A stretch of DNA of 64,000 nucleotides from Rhynochetos jubatus (GCA_027574665.1 CM050690.1:66373905-66437904), one strand, 5' to 3'. Counted from the stretch's first letter, positions 48,951 through 62,756 are shown. Notes: a model not told the origin generated them from the letters alone. Program-made: numbers and translations.

Positions 48951-50871
48951 CGTGAGCGAAGCTGACCAAAATCATAACTGGGACACCTTAAACAAGTTGA
49001 ATTTTCTGAGGGTTGGTCCTCAGTATTGTCTAGCCATCACACACTGATGGTAATTTCATTTTTTTTTTCCAATCAAACTTCTCCAAGATCAATTTCTTTA
49101 AGTGTTCAATTTACTGCAAAGATTCATACAAAATAAATCCTCACAGGGATAACAATACAGATGGCTACAGCTATCTAGATCATGTTTGAAAAATTAAAGT
49201 AGAAGTCTTCTCAAAGTAGAAGACAAGAAAAATGAAAAATATTTAAAATGCAACATTCCTGAAGAGGACATCAACACATTCTGGGGTGCTTGTTTGTAAG
49301 GGGTGAAATGAATCTCATCTATCCTATGCTGCGCCATTTTTCAAGAGAATGACAGTAATGGCTTCTGCTGTTAAAAGTATTCTACCCTTCAGAATAACGC
49401 TGTTGTTTGAAAAAGCAAGAAGAAATGACAGACCAAATTTTAAAGTCCAAATGCAGTCATAAAATGTTGGACATAAAAAAGAAAAGGAAAAAAAAAAAGA
49501 GAACGCAACAGAAGTATCATCGTTGTCACATACAATGAAAGCTAGGGGTTTTTTGTAGCCAAATATAAATTACACCTGGACAGAACAATTAAATTAGATG
49601 ATCATATGGTGTGCCACATGCAGCCAGAAAGATTCTCAGAACATTTTTTGAACCAATTATTTTTTAAAAAATTAACCAAATTAACATTGAAAAAAATAAA
49701 CACTGCAAGTCAAACCCAGTTGTGCTTCACTCCAGTGTCTCAATCTGAATTGTCAAAAGATATTATTTCCATGAAAAGCCTGATAATTTTTAGGGATAAT
49801 TCGAAAGTTACTTTACTTTAAATGTACCCATGAAATTTGCTCTAAATCAAGATGACTTAGCACAGGATAAAGCAACTGTCTCAATGCTTACAAGGCTGTT
49901 TTTACACATACTGTTCTATTATGCAGCAAAACTTACTTTTCCTTATTGAGAGTGGTTCTACTAGGTTTTTTTAAACCAAGTTTCTCAAAAGAAGTTTTAA
50001 TATTAGGTACTAAAACTCCAAGATGTTAAATGCAAAAAACAAACCCCACAAAATAGGTGAACTTGGAAACATAATTTTTTAAATATAATTGGCATCTAAA
50101 TAAATGAACTGAAAAAACAGTCAGTCTAGAGAAAAATCACTGAAATTATTCTATAAGTTATTTCCTACTATAGCTATAGGGAGCGGCAATCTCTGTTACA
50201 TATAATTCAAGACAATATACATGTTTAAATAAAAAGGCTCAATTAAGGATATAAAACCGCATTAAGATACCAATTTATTTTGCAACTGTCACTTATTTGA
50301 CTTTAATAACTAAAACAGTGAGATGTATCAATAGTAAGACATATCACAGATTGAACTGACAGCAATGAAAAACCATTAATAAAGTGCATCTACAGATACT
50401 GCATTTAGAGCTATATTTTTAAAAGTATATTCCTACACACTATTGCCAGTGATAAAGCAAAACCCCATTCATATTAGAAAGATTTCTCCAAGGAAACAAT
50501 AGGAAGCAGAAGAATATGATTATGCAAAGTTGGGTCCACAATAAACTGAACCTTTTTCTTACTCAGAATGCATTAGCCAAGCAATTAATCTGTTAACTTG
50601 AAAAATAAAGCAGCAAATGCTTGCAGTAAAAATGCTTCGTTTAAAACCTAAAATTGTTAGGAAATATGAATGTATTACTGACACGTATTTGTATATACTG
50701 CTAATGATTTTGTACTGAGCAAAATTAACACTTCAACTGTTTTATCAAAATACTAAGCCCTCTATCAGATAAATAATGCATTGCCAGGACTGTGTCTAAC
50801 TTAAGTTTCATCACAGTGTAGTGCTTGACAATATTAGCATATGCATTTGTTTTGGAAATAAGTCTACTCAC

Positions 50872-50896
50872 AACTGAGTCTGCATCTGGACATTCC
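50872..50896 (-). CDS. FCHO2: FCHO2 25-nt exon (ECPDADSV)
   Basis: A 25-nt exon: 1 nt plus eight codons, ECPDADSV. Acceptor TTTTCTTTTAACAG is strong and donor GTGAGT is good. It bridges the polybasic block and NIPDVDDEGY in correct phase. The flanking introns are large (3.8 kb upstream, 7.6 kb downstream), so this very short exon is isolated. Confidence 0.92.
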
Positions 50897-53800
50897 CTGT
50901 TAAAAGAAAATAAAGAAAATATACAGTTATAAAATGCACAAATTATTTTATTCATATAGTTCTGGTATTTTTTAATATTTTCAACTAATTTGAAACATTG
51001 CATTTGACCCTTTTGCCATCAGACTACTGAAATTTTCACTATAAATAATCCACATTCAACAGAACAAGATTTAAATAAAAGCAAAAAGCTTATGTGCAAA
51101 ACACCGCAGAAGAAAAACTCAAAAGAAGTACTGAAAAAGCAAACTCATATCACAGTGGAAAAAAAAAAAGGGAAGCAAGGAGTACTATGCTGTATTCTGA
51201 TGAATATACATTAAGAGTCAGGTCTCTGGCTGATGTGCACAATAATCAGTAGTCACAATCATTAAATAGTCCACATGCAATTGCAAAACACTGTGGACAA
51301 TAACCAGTTCTAAAAGTAAGAATATTCTTAGAGCAATTCGGAGCTTCCCTCTGTTGGAATTTCATTCTTAGTTTGTGTTTGTCAAGCACCTGAAGATACC
51401 AGAAAAAAAAAATGTTTCTTCCTAATTCACACTTTGAAAATAAAATCATCAGCAGAAGGCAAGCACATTCACAAGTGTTGTGTTTTTCCACTCTAACTTA
51501 CACTAAGCAGTAGTATTTAAAAAAATGAATGACAGTGATTCTCTCTGATGTCTGCAAAAAGCAGAAGCAATCACATTTAGAGAATGTGGGAATACTTGAG
51601 TAGCAAACTAGTCCTCTCTAAGCTGCATCCTGACAAATAAAGCTGTAAGTGCCAATGTAACTGAACAACAGTGTTTTTATACAGTCAAACTGAACACCCT
51701 AAACAGGCATTTATAGAAAAAAATTTCGAATTTATTGCAACTTAAATCATCTTCTCTGAAAGGCTGAACAGGTTAAATGTAGAAACGACAGTGTCCTTAA
51801 AAACATGTACAAAAATTTGCTAACACAGAAGCGTTCATATGAAAGTCAATACAGCCTGTTAAGAAACTGAAGGTGAGATGAAGGATCCCGTCTCCTCTGA
51901 AAGGCCTCACACAAAACAGAATGTATGTGACCAACTTTCTAATTGACTTACATCTTATCTCCCTCTGCTGGCTAAACTGAATTCATAGCAATAGAAAGAG
52001 CTATTTTAAAATAACTTGCAGAGTATTAGACACCTCTCAAAAGATGTAACAGATTTTCCAACATGCACTTTTAAAAAATGTCTGTACTCAAACGACACAG
52101 CCTGAAGTCCATAAAAGTTAAGAAATGTGAAATATGTGAGGCAAACTACAATGAAAATAATTCAGTCCATACTGAAGATTTTCCAAATTAGCGAGCTAAT
52201 TGATCTCAAAATGTAACGGCAGACCTAGTATCGTTCAGAGGAACACCAACATCACCTCCTAGGATCCATTCTCAAGATAAGAAGGAAAACTCAATAGTTT
52301 GCAAATGCTGGTGAAGTGGAAAATGAGGACACTGGGTTTTAGACAGATGTGCTTTTACATCCCTACATGCATGATCTTTCTTTGAAGAACTAAGTCATGC
52401 TTCTAGTATAAGGTAACATTTCAGCAAAGGGGGATTCTGTAAGGGAATTTAAGGAACGTAGATAAAAACTGAAACAACGAAATCATGCAAAGCAGTGGTT
52501 AGAAAAGGAAGGGAAATCCTTGACTAGAATACAGTGTATGGTATTTGCCCGTGTAAACCATTCCTAGACACAACATCCAGTTTAGGTCTCCACACTTTAA
52601 AAGCTGTATCAATAAACTGAAAAGTCTACAAACCATGAGAGTTTTTCTAGATGTGGAAAGTCTGCCCTACACAAACTAACAATCTTACAGTCTAATTTAG
52701 CAATAGATTAAGAAAGGCCTTGACTTTATGTGCAGAGAAGTTTCTGATGCCAGAGTTTTATCATGTACAGCCTGATCATCAGTTGAAGTTTAAATGAGAC
52801 AAAATTTATACTACCAATACATTTTTTTAAAGAGATCATAAATAACTACTAGTACATTTTACTTAAGCGCATAATGACTCCTTTGTTATTTACTTGTGAT
52901 GTTCTACTTCATTTAGAAGTTACAGATTAATGGAAGAATCTCTGTGAAAACCTATGGCATTGTGTTATATAGGGGGTCAATACCATGCCATCACTCTTTT
53001 TTTCTGACCTCAGAATCTATTAATTTTTTTACTGCACATAAATACAGAAACAAATAAAATAATAGAAATCGAATTTCAGTCCAACTCACTAAAAGCAAGG
53101 CAAATTCTTTTCCCATTTCAGAGTAGCTGAACTGATTTGTATTTTTTGATGACAATATTGTGCCATAAAAACCAATTTTTTTTCTTATAAAAAGATATTG
53201 CTATCTTTGAATGTTAAATAAAATGTCTTGGGGAAAAAGCAGCTTTTGGAAAAGTACAGGGAAAAAAGTATTCTGTAAGAATATTCGCATACTACAGTGG
53301 ATCAGCAAACAAAGGTAGAAAGTGCTTCACATAGTGCAGAAGCCAATTTTCAGGCCTCAGTGCCTAAGAACATTTGCTTTCTGTTACAGGTCAGAGAAAA
53401 ATGTGATTTCTGAGTAAGCATACACTGAGTCATACACCTGGGAAGAGTTAATTTGGAGCTTCCTAGCCTTTACTGGCTTCAGAAAACTACTATTAAGAAC
53501 CCTGAATCTTTGCTGAGTTAAGATTACATTTCATCATCTGCTAAAGAATGGATGTAAGGAGATGCCTCGTTTGCAAGGAGACTTACAGTATTCTCAGATT
53601 ACTGCTGAGTAAAATCACACGATATACAACTTTTTTCATGTTTTACTCCACCTTAACAATGTACAGAAGAGAAACAGAGAGAAGTGACTTGAAAAAAAAA
53701 ATCCAGCACCTCACATCCCTGAACACATCATGACAGAGAGAAGAAAAAGCATGGTTTAGAAGTGTTACACTATTACAATTAAACACCAAAAGAAAATACC

Positions 53801-54666
53801 TGTAAGGCGCTTTGTATGTGCAAGCAATTAGCACCTGCAGTTCTTAGGTCATTACTTTTTCAGCATCATATTAAAAAGTAAGGCTGCAAAATTTTTTTTT
53901 GAAGTAATTTAAAAATGTATGTATGCAGATGTTGCCTCTGAGAATATTTTTACATTGCTGTGTTTGCCAAACTGTAAGCTATTTTCTATTAAATCAAATA
54001 CTTCTATTGAGAAAACACATCTAGAAATTATGAAAAAAATACACTGGAATATAATGACCATAACTACCAATATGCAGACTCCAAACAATGTATCTAAAAG
54101 CTTTTATTCAAACACAATTTTTGGAGATGTTTAATTCCTGGGAGACACAGTGCATGCAATGACTATGGCAAAGGGTATAGCTGGGACATCAGTCATGAGT
54201 TAGAATGGCAGTCTTTCAGAAATGGGTGTGCACATGATATACTGAAAAAAACATTCAAATATTTTGCTGTCCTTCGATAAAGTACATTAAAGTTTTTCTG
54301 ATAAAAGGATAACTGAAGCTTCAGTTCTGTAAACACAGGTATCCAGTACTTTTTCCATGTATAGAGCTATTATTTAATTAGAAGCATGCATGAGAGCTGT
54401 ATTATCTACAGTGTTCAAATGCAGAACAACGGAGAACTATCTATCCATGCAGTGGAAAGAATGAAACATGAACAGACTAATATGAATACATTTATGTTAT
54501 TTCTTTAAAAACCTTAGCTACAAAAATCTTAAATAGCTGTGTTTTTTTTCATATTCATAGCATTCCTCAACTTTTGTTATAAACCCATTTATTTTTGTCA
54601 AACATAGCTAACGTACTTTTACTAGTTTTCATACAAGGCAAGGCTTCAAGATGGAAATAAACTTAC
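50897..54666 (-). other. FCHO2: FCHO2 intron, nothing recognised
   Basis: A 3.8-kb AT-rich, CpG-poor intron. A short minus-strand frame near 51250-51400 looks exon-like at its acceptor but ends in a stop and does not fit phase. Confidence 0.7.
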
Positions 54667-54739
54667 ACTGATTCAGTATCTTTTTCTTTTTTCATTATTC
54701 CTGATAAACCAAAAGGCTTCCTCTTCCGTGGTTTCATCC
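54667..54739 (-). CDS. FCHO2: FCHO2 exon, polybasic linker block
   Basis: A 73-nt exon (2 nt, 23 codons, 2 nt) encoding MKPRKRKPFGLSGIMKKEKD then TES. The Lys/Arg cluster in the FCHO linker is the part expected to touch PtdIns(4,5)P2 and the AP2 core. Acceptor is TTGTTCCATAG and donor is GTAAGT. It joins in phase to the preceding G of the PIEFEEC exon and to the ECPDADS exon (GT plus G gives Val). Confidence 0.92.
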
Positions 54740-56501
54740 CTATGGAACAAACACTTTTCATTTAAAGATCAGAGACATAAGTACCTATTTAGAAATCTCA
54801 AACACATGTTCATACCAATGTGAATACATTTTAGATGCTGTCACTAGTGATGCAAAAATCTAAGTGGAGATAGGTACAGAGCCAAACTAAGGGAACACTT
54901 AACAACAAACTGAAATAACAACATACCAATAAAAAATTTAAATTAAAATATGACTCAACAGATTAATAACATAAATCCTTATAAAACTGATTTGCATTGT
55001 ACACCCAACTCTCCAAGTTTGGTATGCAGACTGTCACTTTTTAAATTTTGTTTTAAAACAGAAAATGAGTGTACTGTCAGTTTAGAGGAAAGGGACTCTG
55101 CTCACAGAAACACAACAGGAGCTATTGCCCCAGCTGATCCTGAACAGCCAATGCACTTTGATCAGCAACTGCACCCTGCCTCTCCCAGCTACTGCAGTTC
55201 AACACCCCGTTATTTCCCTGCATGTTCCCAGTAGCTGCAAGCCCCATCTCTCCTAAGTATGATCTTGGTCCTGTACAAAAAAGAGAATGTGTCTTGGCTT
55301 TCAAGCTGATGCTGAGTTCCTGATTTCTTAGTACTACAGACAGCTCTAAGTCTGCCTCTCACTAAGCCTGGAACCATACCTCCCCTCCGTCGTTTCTTCC
55401 CTGTTTAAGTTTGCTTTCATTTAGTACATAGCTTAATGTACTAAAATCAAAATACATTTAAATATTCCATCAGACTTGGTGTCACGTCTCTTTCTCTCCC
55501 CAACTTCTGCTGAAGCAAAGTAGACTGCCAAACAAAATGACCAAGTGCAAGCATCTGATCCTACTAGACTACAGTTTTGTTTTGACGTATGATACTACTG
55601 ACAGCATGCTTTTGAGTAAAATGGTGGTAATAATTTGGTTTCCAAAATTTAACAACTGACAATTCAAGCACATCATTAAAAGAATAATTATACTCCCCTT
55701 TACAGGCATACATGACACAGCACATAAGGAACCCCTCCACTCTTAGAAATTTTCAGGGTTAAGTAACCTGAAACGTCTCAAATCAGGCAGCTGTACACTC
55801 AGCAATATATTTTAGTAGAGACAGAATTTGCTCCAAAATGGTTTTAAAATGCTAGTCTGGGTTTCATTTTCTTTCTGTGCCTTATGCAGCCCAAAACAAT
55901 GACAAATAGAGTATGGGAGCAGTTTCTGAATATGGAACCTCTGCTTCGGTCAAAAAAGATTTTAAGTCCCAGCTGCAACCCTGGCAACTTAAAAGATGTT
56001 GCCTACTATAGCTATACTGTCAACTCCACTGTCCCAAAAGTAAATACATAGCTTATGCAAATAAAGCCGTTCTTAACCACTTAAAACAATCCCCTAAGCA
56101 AAATAAGCTATGCCAACAAAGAAAGGCTTTGCAACCACAATGCTCCGTTAGGCTTGGTATAACTAACATGGTAACAATGGAAAGAGCCTGGGCATGCTTT
56201 GACACGTGTAAATGAAGTTACAACACAGTGAGAAGTGCAGAGGTTTGGATTTGATTCAAAGACAGGGTCTTAACCAAAGTATATTTATAAGAAACATTAA
56301 CATTCTCTTTTGTGCATTAGGCTTATAAATTATCATAGGTCTTTTTTTTTGTTGAAGTTTATTTCTCAAAAGGAATACTGGTTATTAGTTTACTGGAGTA
56401 CTTCAAAGTTATAAAATTTCACATACTGAAAACCCTTCACTCCACAGTTTCAGGTCCTTATCCCCAGCAGTCTTAAGTAAATAACTGCTACAACAACTCA
56501 C
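54740..56501 (-). other. FCHO2: FCHO2 intron, nothing recognised
   Basis: A 1.8-kb intron without recognisable repeats or nested genes. Confidence 0.75.
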
Positions 56502-56546
56502 CTTCAACTGCACTGGATGTGTTACATTCTTCAAATTCAATAGGGC
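56502..56546 (-). CDS. FCHO2: FCHO2 exon, linker start (PIEFEEC)
   Basis: A 45-nt exon with acceptor TTTTTTTAAG and donor GAAG followed by GTGAGT. It encodes PIEFEECNTSSAVE plus split glycine codons at both ends. In FCHO2 this acidic block follows the F-BAR domain. The exon length is a multiple of three with matching phases, so it could be skipped in frame. Confidence 0.88.
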
Positions 56547-57538
56547 CTTAAAAAAATGACAATAAAGATAAACATTAGGTCAAATTTAATCTAAGATATT
56601 TTAATGAATATTAATATTTCCTCTAAATACCAGATAATCTAATTATAAATTTAGGTGGTAACAGAAAAGCACAATTACCGTGCCAATGGTCAAACAGATT
56701 GCAAAATCATACATGTACAGCAAATCATTAAATACTGCCACTCTTTTATACTGAAAAATTAAAATACTAGTGCACACTGTCTAATTTAATTTCAATTGCC
56801 TACATTATTATAACCACATGAAACACCTGATTGGTGTCCTCATTCAAAACTGCATCTGTAATATAGTATCAGTGTAAAGTTTTCAATTTTTTTTTTTATT
56901 AATGTGCAAGAGTTATCTAAAGAAAAATCAAAAGGAAAAAAAGCTCTGCTACAGCACTAATTTTGAGATTCACACTTTTGCTAACTCTGTATTGTTAGTT
57001 CTTCTGTTTCCTCTTCACAGCCAATGAGACCCAGACAGTTAGAAGTGGCTTGCAGAATCTTAAACACAGCCATATAGAATATAAAAAATAATTAAAAAAA
57101 TCATTGGGACTAAACAGGACAAAAATGCACAGAACACTAGTTAAGTGCTGTAACTAAATAAATTTATTATTATGACTTTCCATTACAGTTGACACTGTAA
57201 CAGTCAATTGTTACTGCAAACTGAAGTCCTCACGCTCACTCCTTAAATCTGGCCAGGTCTAGAATTTATTTAACCTCACCATGAGCCATTTTAGGGAGCA
57301 AGTGTGAAGAGAAAACCCCCGGTGATTTTCCATTGGACCTTGTCCAGGGTATGGGAGAATCGCACCAGCACTTGTGCAAGTGCAAAGAAGACAGAGCACA
57401 CGCAGGCAGACACCATTACTTTCAGCCCATAGGAAGAACAAGCACTTTGGCCTCGGAAACAGAAGCTTACAACAGTATCCACAGAAGAAAAACCTAAGTT
57501 CAGCAGGCTAGTGCTGTGACAATGGGGTTAGTACTTAC
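56547..57538 (-). other. FCHO2: FCHO2 intron, nothing recognised
   Basis: About 1 kb of AT-rich sequence between the 15-nt candidate and the PIEFEEC exon. Confidence 0.65.
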
Positions 57539-57553
57539 CTTGCCGTAAGAATT
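57539..57553 (-). CDS. FCHO2: FCHO2 candidate 15-nt microexon
   Basis: A 15-nt segment lies between a pyrimidine-rich acceptor (GTGTGCTCCCTCAG) and a near-perfect donor (AAG followed by GTAAGTAC). In the phase required by the next exon (1 nt carried in, 1 nt carried out) it adds five residues, x-FLRQ-G, without shifting frame. I do not recall this insert in the mammalian protein, so it is either an alternative microexon or a chance splice-site pair. It lies 992 nt upstream of the PIEFEEC exon. Confidence 0.45.
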
Positions 57554-59931
57554 CTGAGGGAGCACACACCAGTTTATACACAGGCACATTACAGATAGAG
57601 GGGAGAAAAAAGCCCAAATTCCAAATTCTATACTTGAAGGTAGCAGAAATATGCACACAAGCCTCCCCCCCTCAACTTAGGCAATTACTTCAAGTGAGAG
57701 TTTAAAATATTGAAAATTTCAATTAAAACCAACTGGAAAAGAAGCACTTGTGGAAACTTCAAGTACAGAAACTACATTCACTCCTGCACCAAAACACACC
57801 TGCTAGCAGTATGTTTACTTATCACCATCCACCATATAACCAAGAGCTGTGCAATTTTTGGGGTGTTCTCACACAAAACAAAAGGTGTACTTGAGAGCAT
57901 TTTCCAGGATTCTCACTTGTACTCTTCAAAATAAATATGTCATAATCATAATCTAAAAATAAATAGCTGATATAAACAGATCTCAGATACAAGAAACATG
58001 GGGACTACAAGCTTCAGTTTTATTTTAAATAGTACACCATAGCAAAACACTATGCTGCAATTAGAGATGCCACAATGAAAGTAAAAATAATTTAGCTGTG
58101 AATTATCATTGCAAATTACACAACTGGGATTAATTTCTATTTGACTCATGTGGTTAAGTACCTCAAATGGTTCTACTTGTAATGTAACCCCTGGTATGTT
58201 TATTTAACTCTTGCAGGGCAAAACTGTGTACAATTCTCTATAAATGCTACATTTTGATAGCATTTCTCAAAACTGCAAATGAAAAAAATTTATGCTTTAT
58301 AGAAAGACTATTGAGAGGGTGATGATGTAACTCAATACTCACTGAAGTTGACAAAACTGAATTATTTTAGACTTATTAGAAAAAATCGGCAAGATATTTT
58401 CTTTGAAGTTTTGCAGACTTCTAATGATTTCTTTCGATAAAATAAGGTGTGCTCAAAGGAATGACTTGTATTTACTGTAATTAAGACTGGGTCTGCAAAA
58501 TCGTCTGCGCCAGTAAAAAAAGATCTGAGTGCTTATAAAACTAGCAGCGGGATGAGAATCTGGGACTAGAACACATCAATATCCCATTTATCATAATATA
58601 ATTGTTTGGCCTCCAAATGAAGCTCTTGAGAGCAAAGTATCAAAAGACAAATCCAAATGGCAGTCTTAACTGTCCATCAAATTTCAATTCTTGAATACTT
58701 TCAAATGCAAGGCTAATTATTCCATATAACAAGACAAAATACAAATTCTTAACAAATTCTACTAAATATTGTAAATACATGAGCATTTTAAGCTGGTCTT
58801 CCAATCCCTTCTCCTTTGCTATCCACTAAATTAACAGTAAACCAAAGTCTGTGTTTCACAAGTCAGTAGGTCAGGGTATCTTACAAAACAAAACCCAGCA
58901 AAAATATCCAGAAAAACTGATTTTGAGTATTGTAGATGTCTATATCCCCACGTTGATTTCATCAGTATTTTATTTTAGGAATTTAAACTCTATTGTTCAA
59001 AACATATTGAGCAAGAAATTCAGAAAAGTACCATAAAACATAGGAGCTGAAGAACAAATCCATTACTTCTTCAGCACTACACTTCAGACAATACATTTTT
59101 CATCACTTTGCTAAGGATTCAACTACTTCTGGTTTTGTTTCTACACATATTCCCATTTGGCTAGGAAAAAAACAAAAGCCAAACCAGCCACAAACACTCA
59201 TCCCCAAAACAAAAACAGAAGGAAGAAACTGTAAACAACAGAGGCTTAAACGTATTTTTAGAGAAAAATAATACTGAAGCTTTTTCAGAATACCATCTTT
59301 TTCTTTACCCTTTCCAGCTACTAAGACTGATCCCCAGACCTTTAATATTTTTGCACTAATGATTAAAATAAATATTCAAGGCTCAAGTAAAATTAATCCG
59401 AATTTCAGATCAGTATCTTTAACTTTCACTTCTAACACAAGCAGAAAGTGAAGATTTTCTTTAACACCACCCCAAGTTCCTGTATTTTGTCCATTACACT
59501 TGCCTAACCCTTGTCTTTGAAGGTGAGTTTTTATACAGCTTTACAACTTTTTATTTGAAGAGACGAACATTCATGCTTAGTACATAAATGCACGGATATG
59601 AAGATCACATTACCATTTTCAATCAGATTTAATAAAAGCTGGCTTACTCTCTCTCCCAATTCACTTCACTCTCACAACAATGTATTCCTTTCCCATAGGC
59701 AAGACTATAAAATGCAATCTGAAAAAAATCTCTGTTGCTGAAGAATTGCCTGAGACAGTAACGAGATGAAAGCTGCGCAAAAAATTTCAGTAAGCAGATC
59801 TCACTTTTCACTAAGGTCTATGAAGTTAACGTGGAAAATTTACACACAAATTCTTAATGATACCTATTAGCTTATTTTATGCTTCACCAAAATGGGCAGT
59901 TACCACAGGAGTCCCTCTTCTGCACACATGC

Positions 59932-60054
59932 TCCCTTCCCTTCCCTTCCCTTCCCTTCCCTTCCCTTCCCTTCCCTTCCCTTCCCTTCCCTTCCCTTCCC
60001 TTCCCTTCCCTTCCCTTCCCTTCCCTTCCCTTCCCTTCCCTTCCCTTCCCTTCC
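59932..60054. repeat. TTCCC pentanucleotide microsatellite
   Basis: About 123 bp, with roughly 23 perfect TTCCC units and no interruption. On the FCHO2 sense strand it is GGGAA, a pure purine array. Confidence 0.98.
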
Positions 60055-62756
60055 GCTTTACTGCAACAAAGAATCATGAAACCAGCATTTTCTTACAACA
60101 AATTGTGTGAATCAGTTCCAGATTGAAATCATCTTTTGATTCTAACTTACTTTTCCTACTTAGCTCAAATTTCTATAGGGCCCTTCATCCTTTGGAATCC
60201 CATAAGTTCAAGATGCCAATGGCTGTCACTAATGAATCCACAAACATTAAATAATAAAGTTCAGCATTTTCCTCCAATGCCCAAAGATGTTTGCTGGTTT
60301 TCTAAAGTTTGTATTTAACCCGCCCCCACCAAATTAACACATGTTGCATTATTTGCTTGCAGCAAAGGCAAATTCATACATTTTACCCTTTTGAGTGACG
60401 CAGAGTGAAATTTGTAGCAGTTTCTAATTTTCTTAGACTTTTGTTCTGTAACTTCAGCTCTCACAACAGTTCTGCTTCTTATATGCCTGCTGTAAAGAGT
60501 ACTATATTTTGCCTGGGGAGTGCGTATTTTTAAACCAAAATAACATTACAGAAATAGACACTTTCTGTGGCACTCTATGGTGAACCAATTTAGAAAACAG
60601 TATAGCTGTGATGAGCTGTTGGTAGCCCACATAACAGCTGGAGTCTCCTGTGGGCAGATGTCTGTGCCCAAAGAAGTAATAATACTGCAGCCCTGCCAGA
60701 AGTGTGAACTGTGACCACAATGTCTCCTGCTAGAACCAGTTGCAGTCTCCTGGTCAGCCAAAAGGCCTTGGGCAAACATACTGCCATGGGAGCATAGCAG
60801 CAATAAGGAATTCAGATGCTTTCCTAAGAAGTTCCCCTACCTTGTACACTGCACTTGTCTATATGGAAACAAAAGCAGGGGCACTGTCACTGTCAAAAAA
60901 ATCCAAAGAGCTTCCTTTTCTGAACCACCGTAACATCTATCATTCTGATTCCTTAGTCATTAGATGATACAGTCCCATTAAGCCGGCAATAACTTTTGTA
61001 ACAACTACCTGAAGATTTTAAGGTGGATGCACCACCTCTTCTCTATGAAGCAGAAAAGTTTTCTTAACAGAATTGTGCCCAGTAATTGAATACAGACAAA
61101 AGCTTAACACAAACAAGTATTTCAGCTCAAAATCTTCAAGGTTTTAATGGCCAAAATTTCTGAGGCAAGTACACAGATTCACTGCAACATCCAAAAAAAG
61201 AAAAGCAGTTTTTTCATATTTTAAAAACAATGGCTGATGCTGGGGACTGAAGTCATTCCCTGAAGCAGCCTGTGGAGTCCCTGCACCATGGTAACACAAG
61301 GCACTGGAAAGGACCAGGTAGATATTTGCATTCTGCAACAATGATGATAATATTCTGCAGTACTACAGTCAAAGTATAGACATTTCTGTTGTTATAAGAA
61401 AAACAACAAAGATGTGAATCGAGAAGAAAGCCTATTCTCAAGCATTCATATCAACACAAAATAAAAGCAAACACTAGAACTACAGCAGCACTGTACAGAC
61501 AAAAAATACATTTTTAGACACTTATGGGAGTAAATAAAACGTTATAGTAGTACAACCCTTGCAAAAATGTCTGAATTAATGCTGTGTTGGGTGAAACATG
61601 GATAGTTACAGCTCAAGGTAACTTCTTTACAGTTTGGTCTGCCAGTTGGTACACTGTATCCAGCTACGGCTTAAGCACCTCAAATACCTGTACAGGGACT
61701 TGTTACTGTACACACACAGAGCAGAAAAACATAATATGGTGCATAAATGAAGGTTAGCCTTTGTAACAGAAAGGGACATGACTGTCTAGTGGGATTTCAA
61801 TCACGTAAGGATATACATCTAGTTAACAGGATGCTAATGAGAATTTAGTATTCTACAAAGGGAGCAGACGTCAAAAATCAGTAAGCTCCTCTAATTGTAT
61901 GTAAACATTCCCACCAAGCAACATCCTAGAGCATTTTCCAAGGCAAGCTGCTGCAGCACACAGCATTCTACCAGCTGGGACAGATATGGACATGAAGAAA
62001 GGCAAATGGATGATGGTTTTAGAGACACAAGGAAGCAGACAGCTGCTATTTGACAAGAGACTGAAGCAAATATATCAGCAGTGGGTCAGTTCTCAGGCTC
62101 TGGAAAATGAGGAAGCTTTGGTGTGCTAGAACAAAAAGGCAAAAAGTAATTTAAACAGATTTTTTTTAAATTTATTTTAATTAATCTAATAATTTACAAT
62201 AAGTGACACCAGCATAAATTAGGCAGCAGTGAGTCTGCAGCTCAGGATGCATCTTTCAGACCGTTCAGAAACCCCATGTACTGTTTTTCTTGTTACAAAA
62301 GCCATGTGACTATGTGGGCTTTTCATGACACTAAGAGGCAAAGTGGATGGCTAGCAATACGGAGATACTGATCTCATTCAAAGATAAATGAAGAAATAAT
62401 GTAATTGCACTGTAACCTCTATTACAGCATCTACTACATATTTAGTCCATGTCTATGGGACCAGTATTTTCAGAGTATACACAAGGCAACTACAGAAGAC
62501 AGTTTACAAATAACAACATTACACCTGCTTCTTAATTTATCTACAAAGTGACACTAATTATCCTAAAGACAGTCAAGTTCGTTGTCAACAGTCACGAAAA
62601 GAGTTACAAAACCTACCCCACAAAATCCTACAGACTGGTTTTCTAACCTATCTGTACAACTCTTACACAGAACCTCTGTGAGGGAAACACTGGGAGAATG
62701 TTTCGAGAAGGTCAAAACAATAAAATACTCTGCACTTTCCTCAACAGAGGCGGGGC

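Larger units (their letters stand above)
43276..50871 (-). other. FCHO2: FCHO2 large intron (7.6 kb)
   Basis: The largest intron fully inside the window. It holds a 27-bp poly-A tract (44906-44932), an AT hairpin (45750-45781) and a T12-G19 tract (48920-48950). No CR1, gene or RNA gene recognised. Confidence 0.8.
13290..57553 (-). other. FCHO2: FCHO2 gene, 3' part (linker + mu-homology domain)
   Basis: Spliced minus-strand gene, incomplete at its 5' end. FCHO proteins pioneer clathrin-coated pits: the F-BAR domain binds curved PtdIns(4,5)P2 membrane, the linker activates the AP2 adaptor, and the C-terminal muHD binds Eps15/intersectin and receptors. The exons read in order: linker blocks [69 protein letters not shown], then the muHD from about [17 protein letters not shown] to RYMADC-stop. 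This matches vertebrate FCHO2 as I know it. Every junction keeps phase. The minimal splice form (without the three alternative exons) encodes about 545 residues here; full inclusion adds 195. The F-BAR domain (roughly the first 270 residues in mammals) and the promoter are not in the window. FCHO1 is less likely because the linker wording is FCHO2-like. Confidence 0.95.

Noticed and set aside
51246..51491. Exon-like minus-strand frame after a CTTCAG acceptor
   Set aside because: It runs into a stop without a donor, and the flanking FCHO2 exons already join in correct phase without it.
59857..60126. Repetitive open frames across the TTCCC array
   Set aside because: A stop-free pentanucleotide repeat gives open frames in all phases; no coding meaning.
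60546..60803. Overlapping minus-strand frames in a GC-richer intronic patch
   Set aside because: No match to the F-BAR end expected upstream of the linker, and no consistent splice sites.
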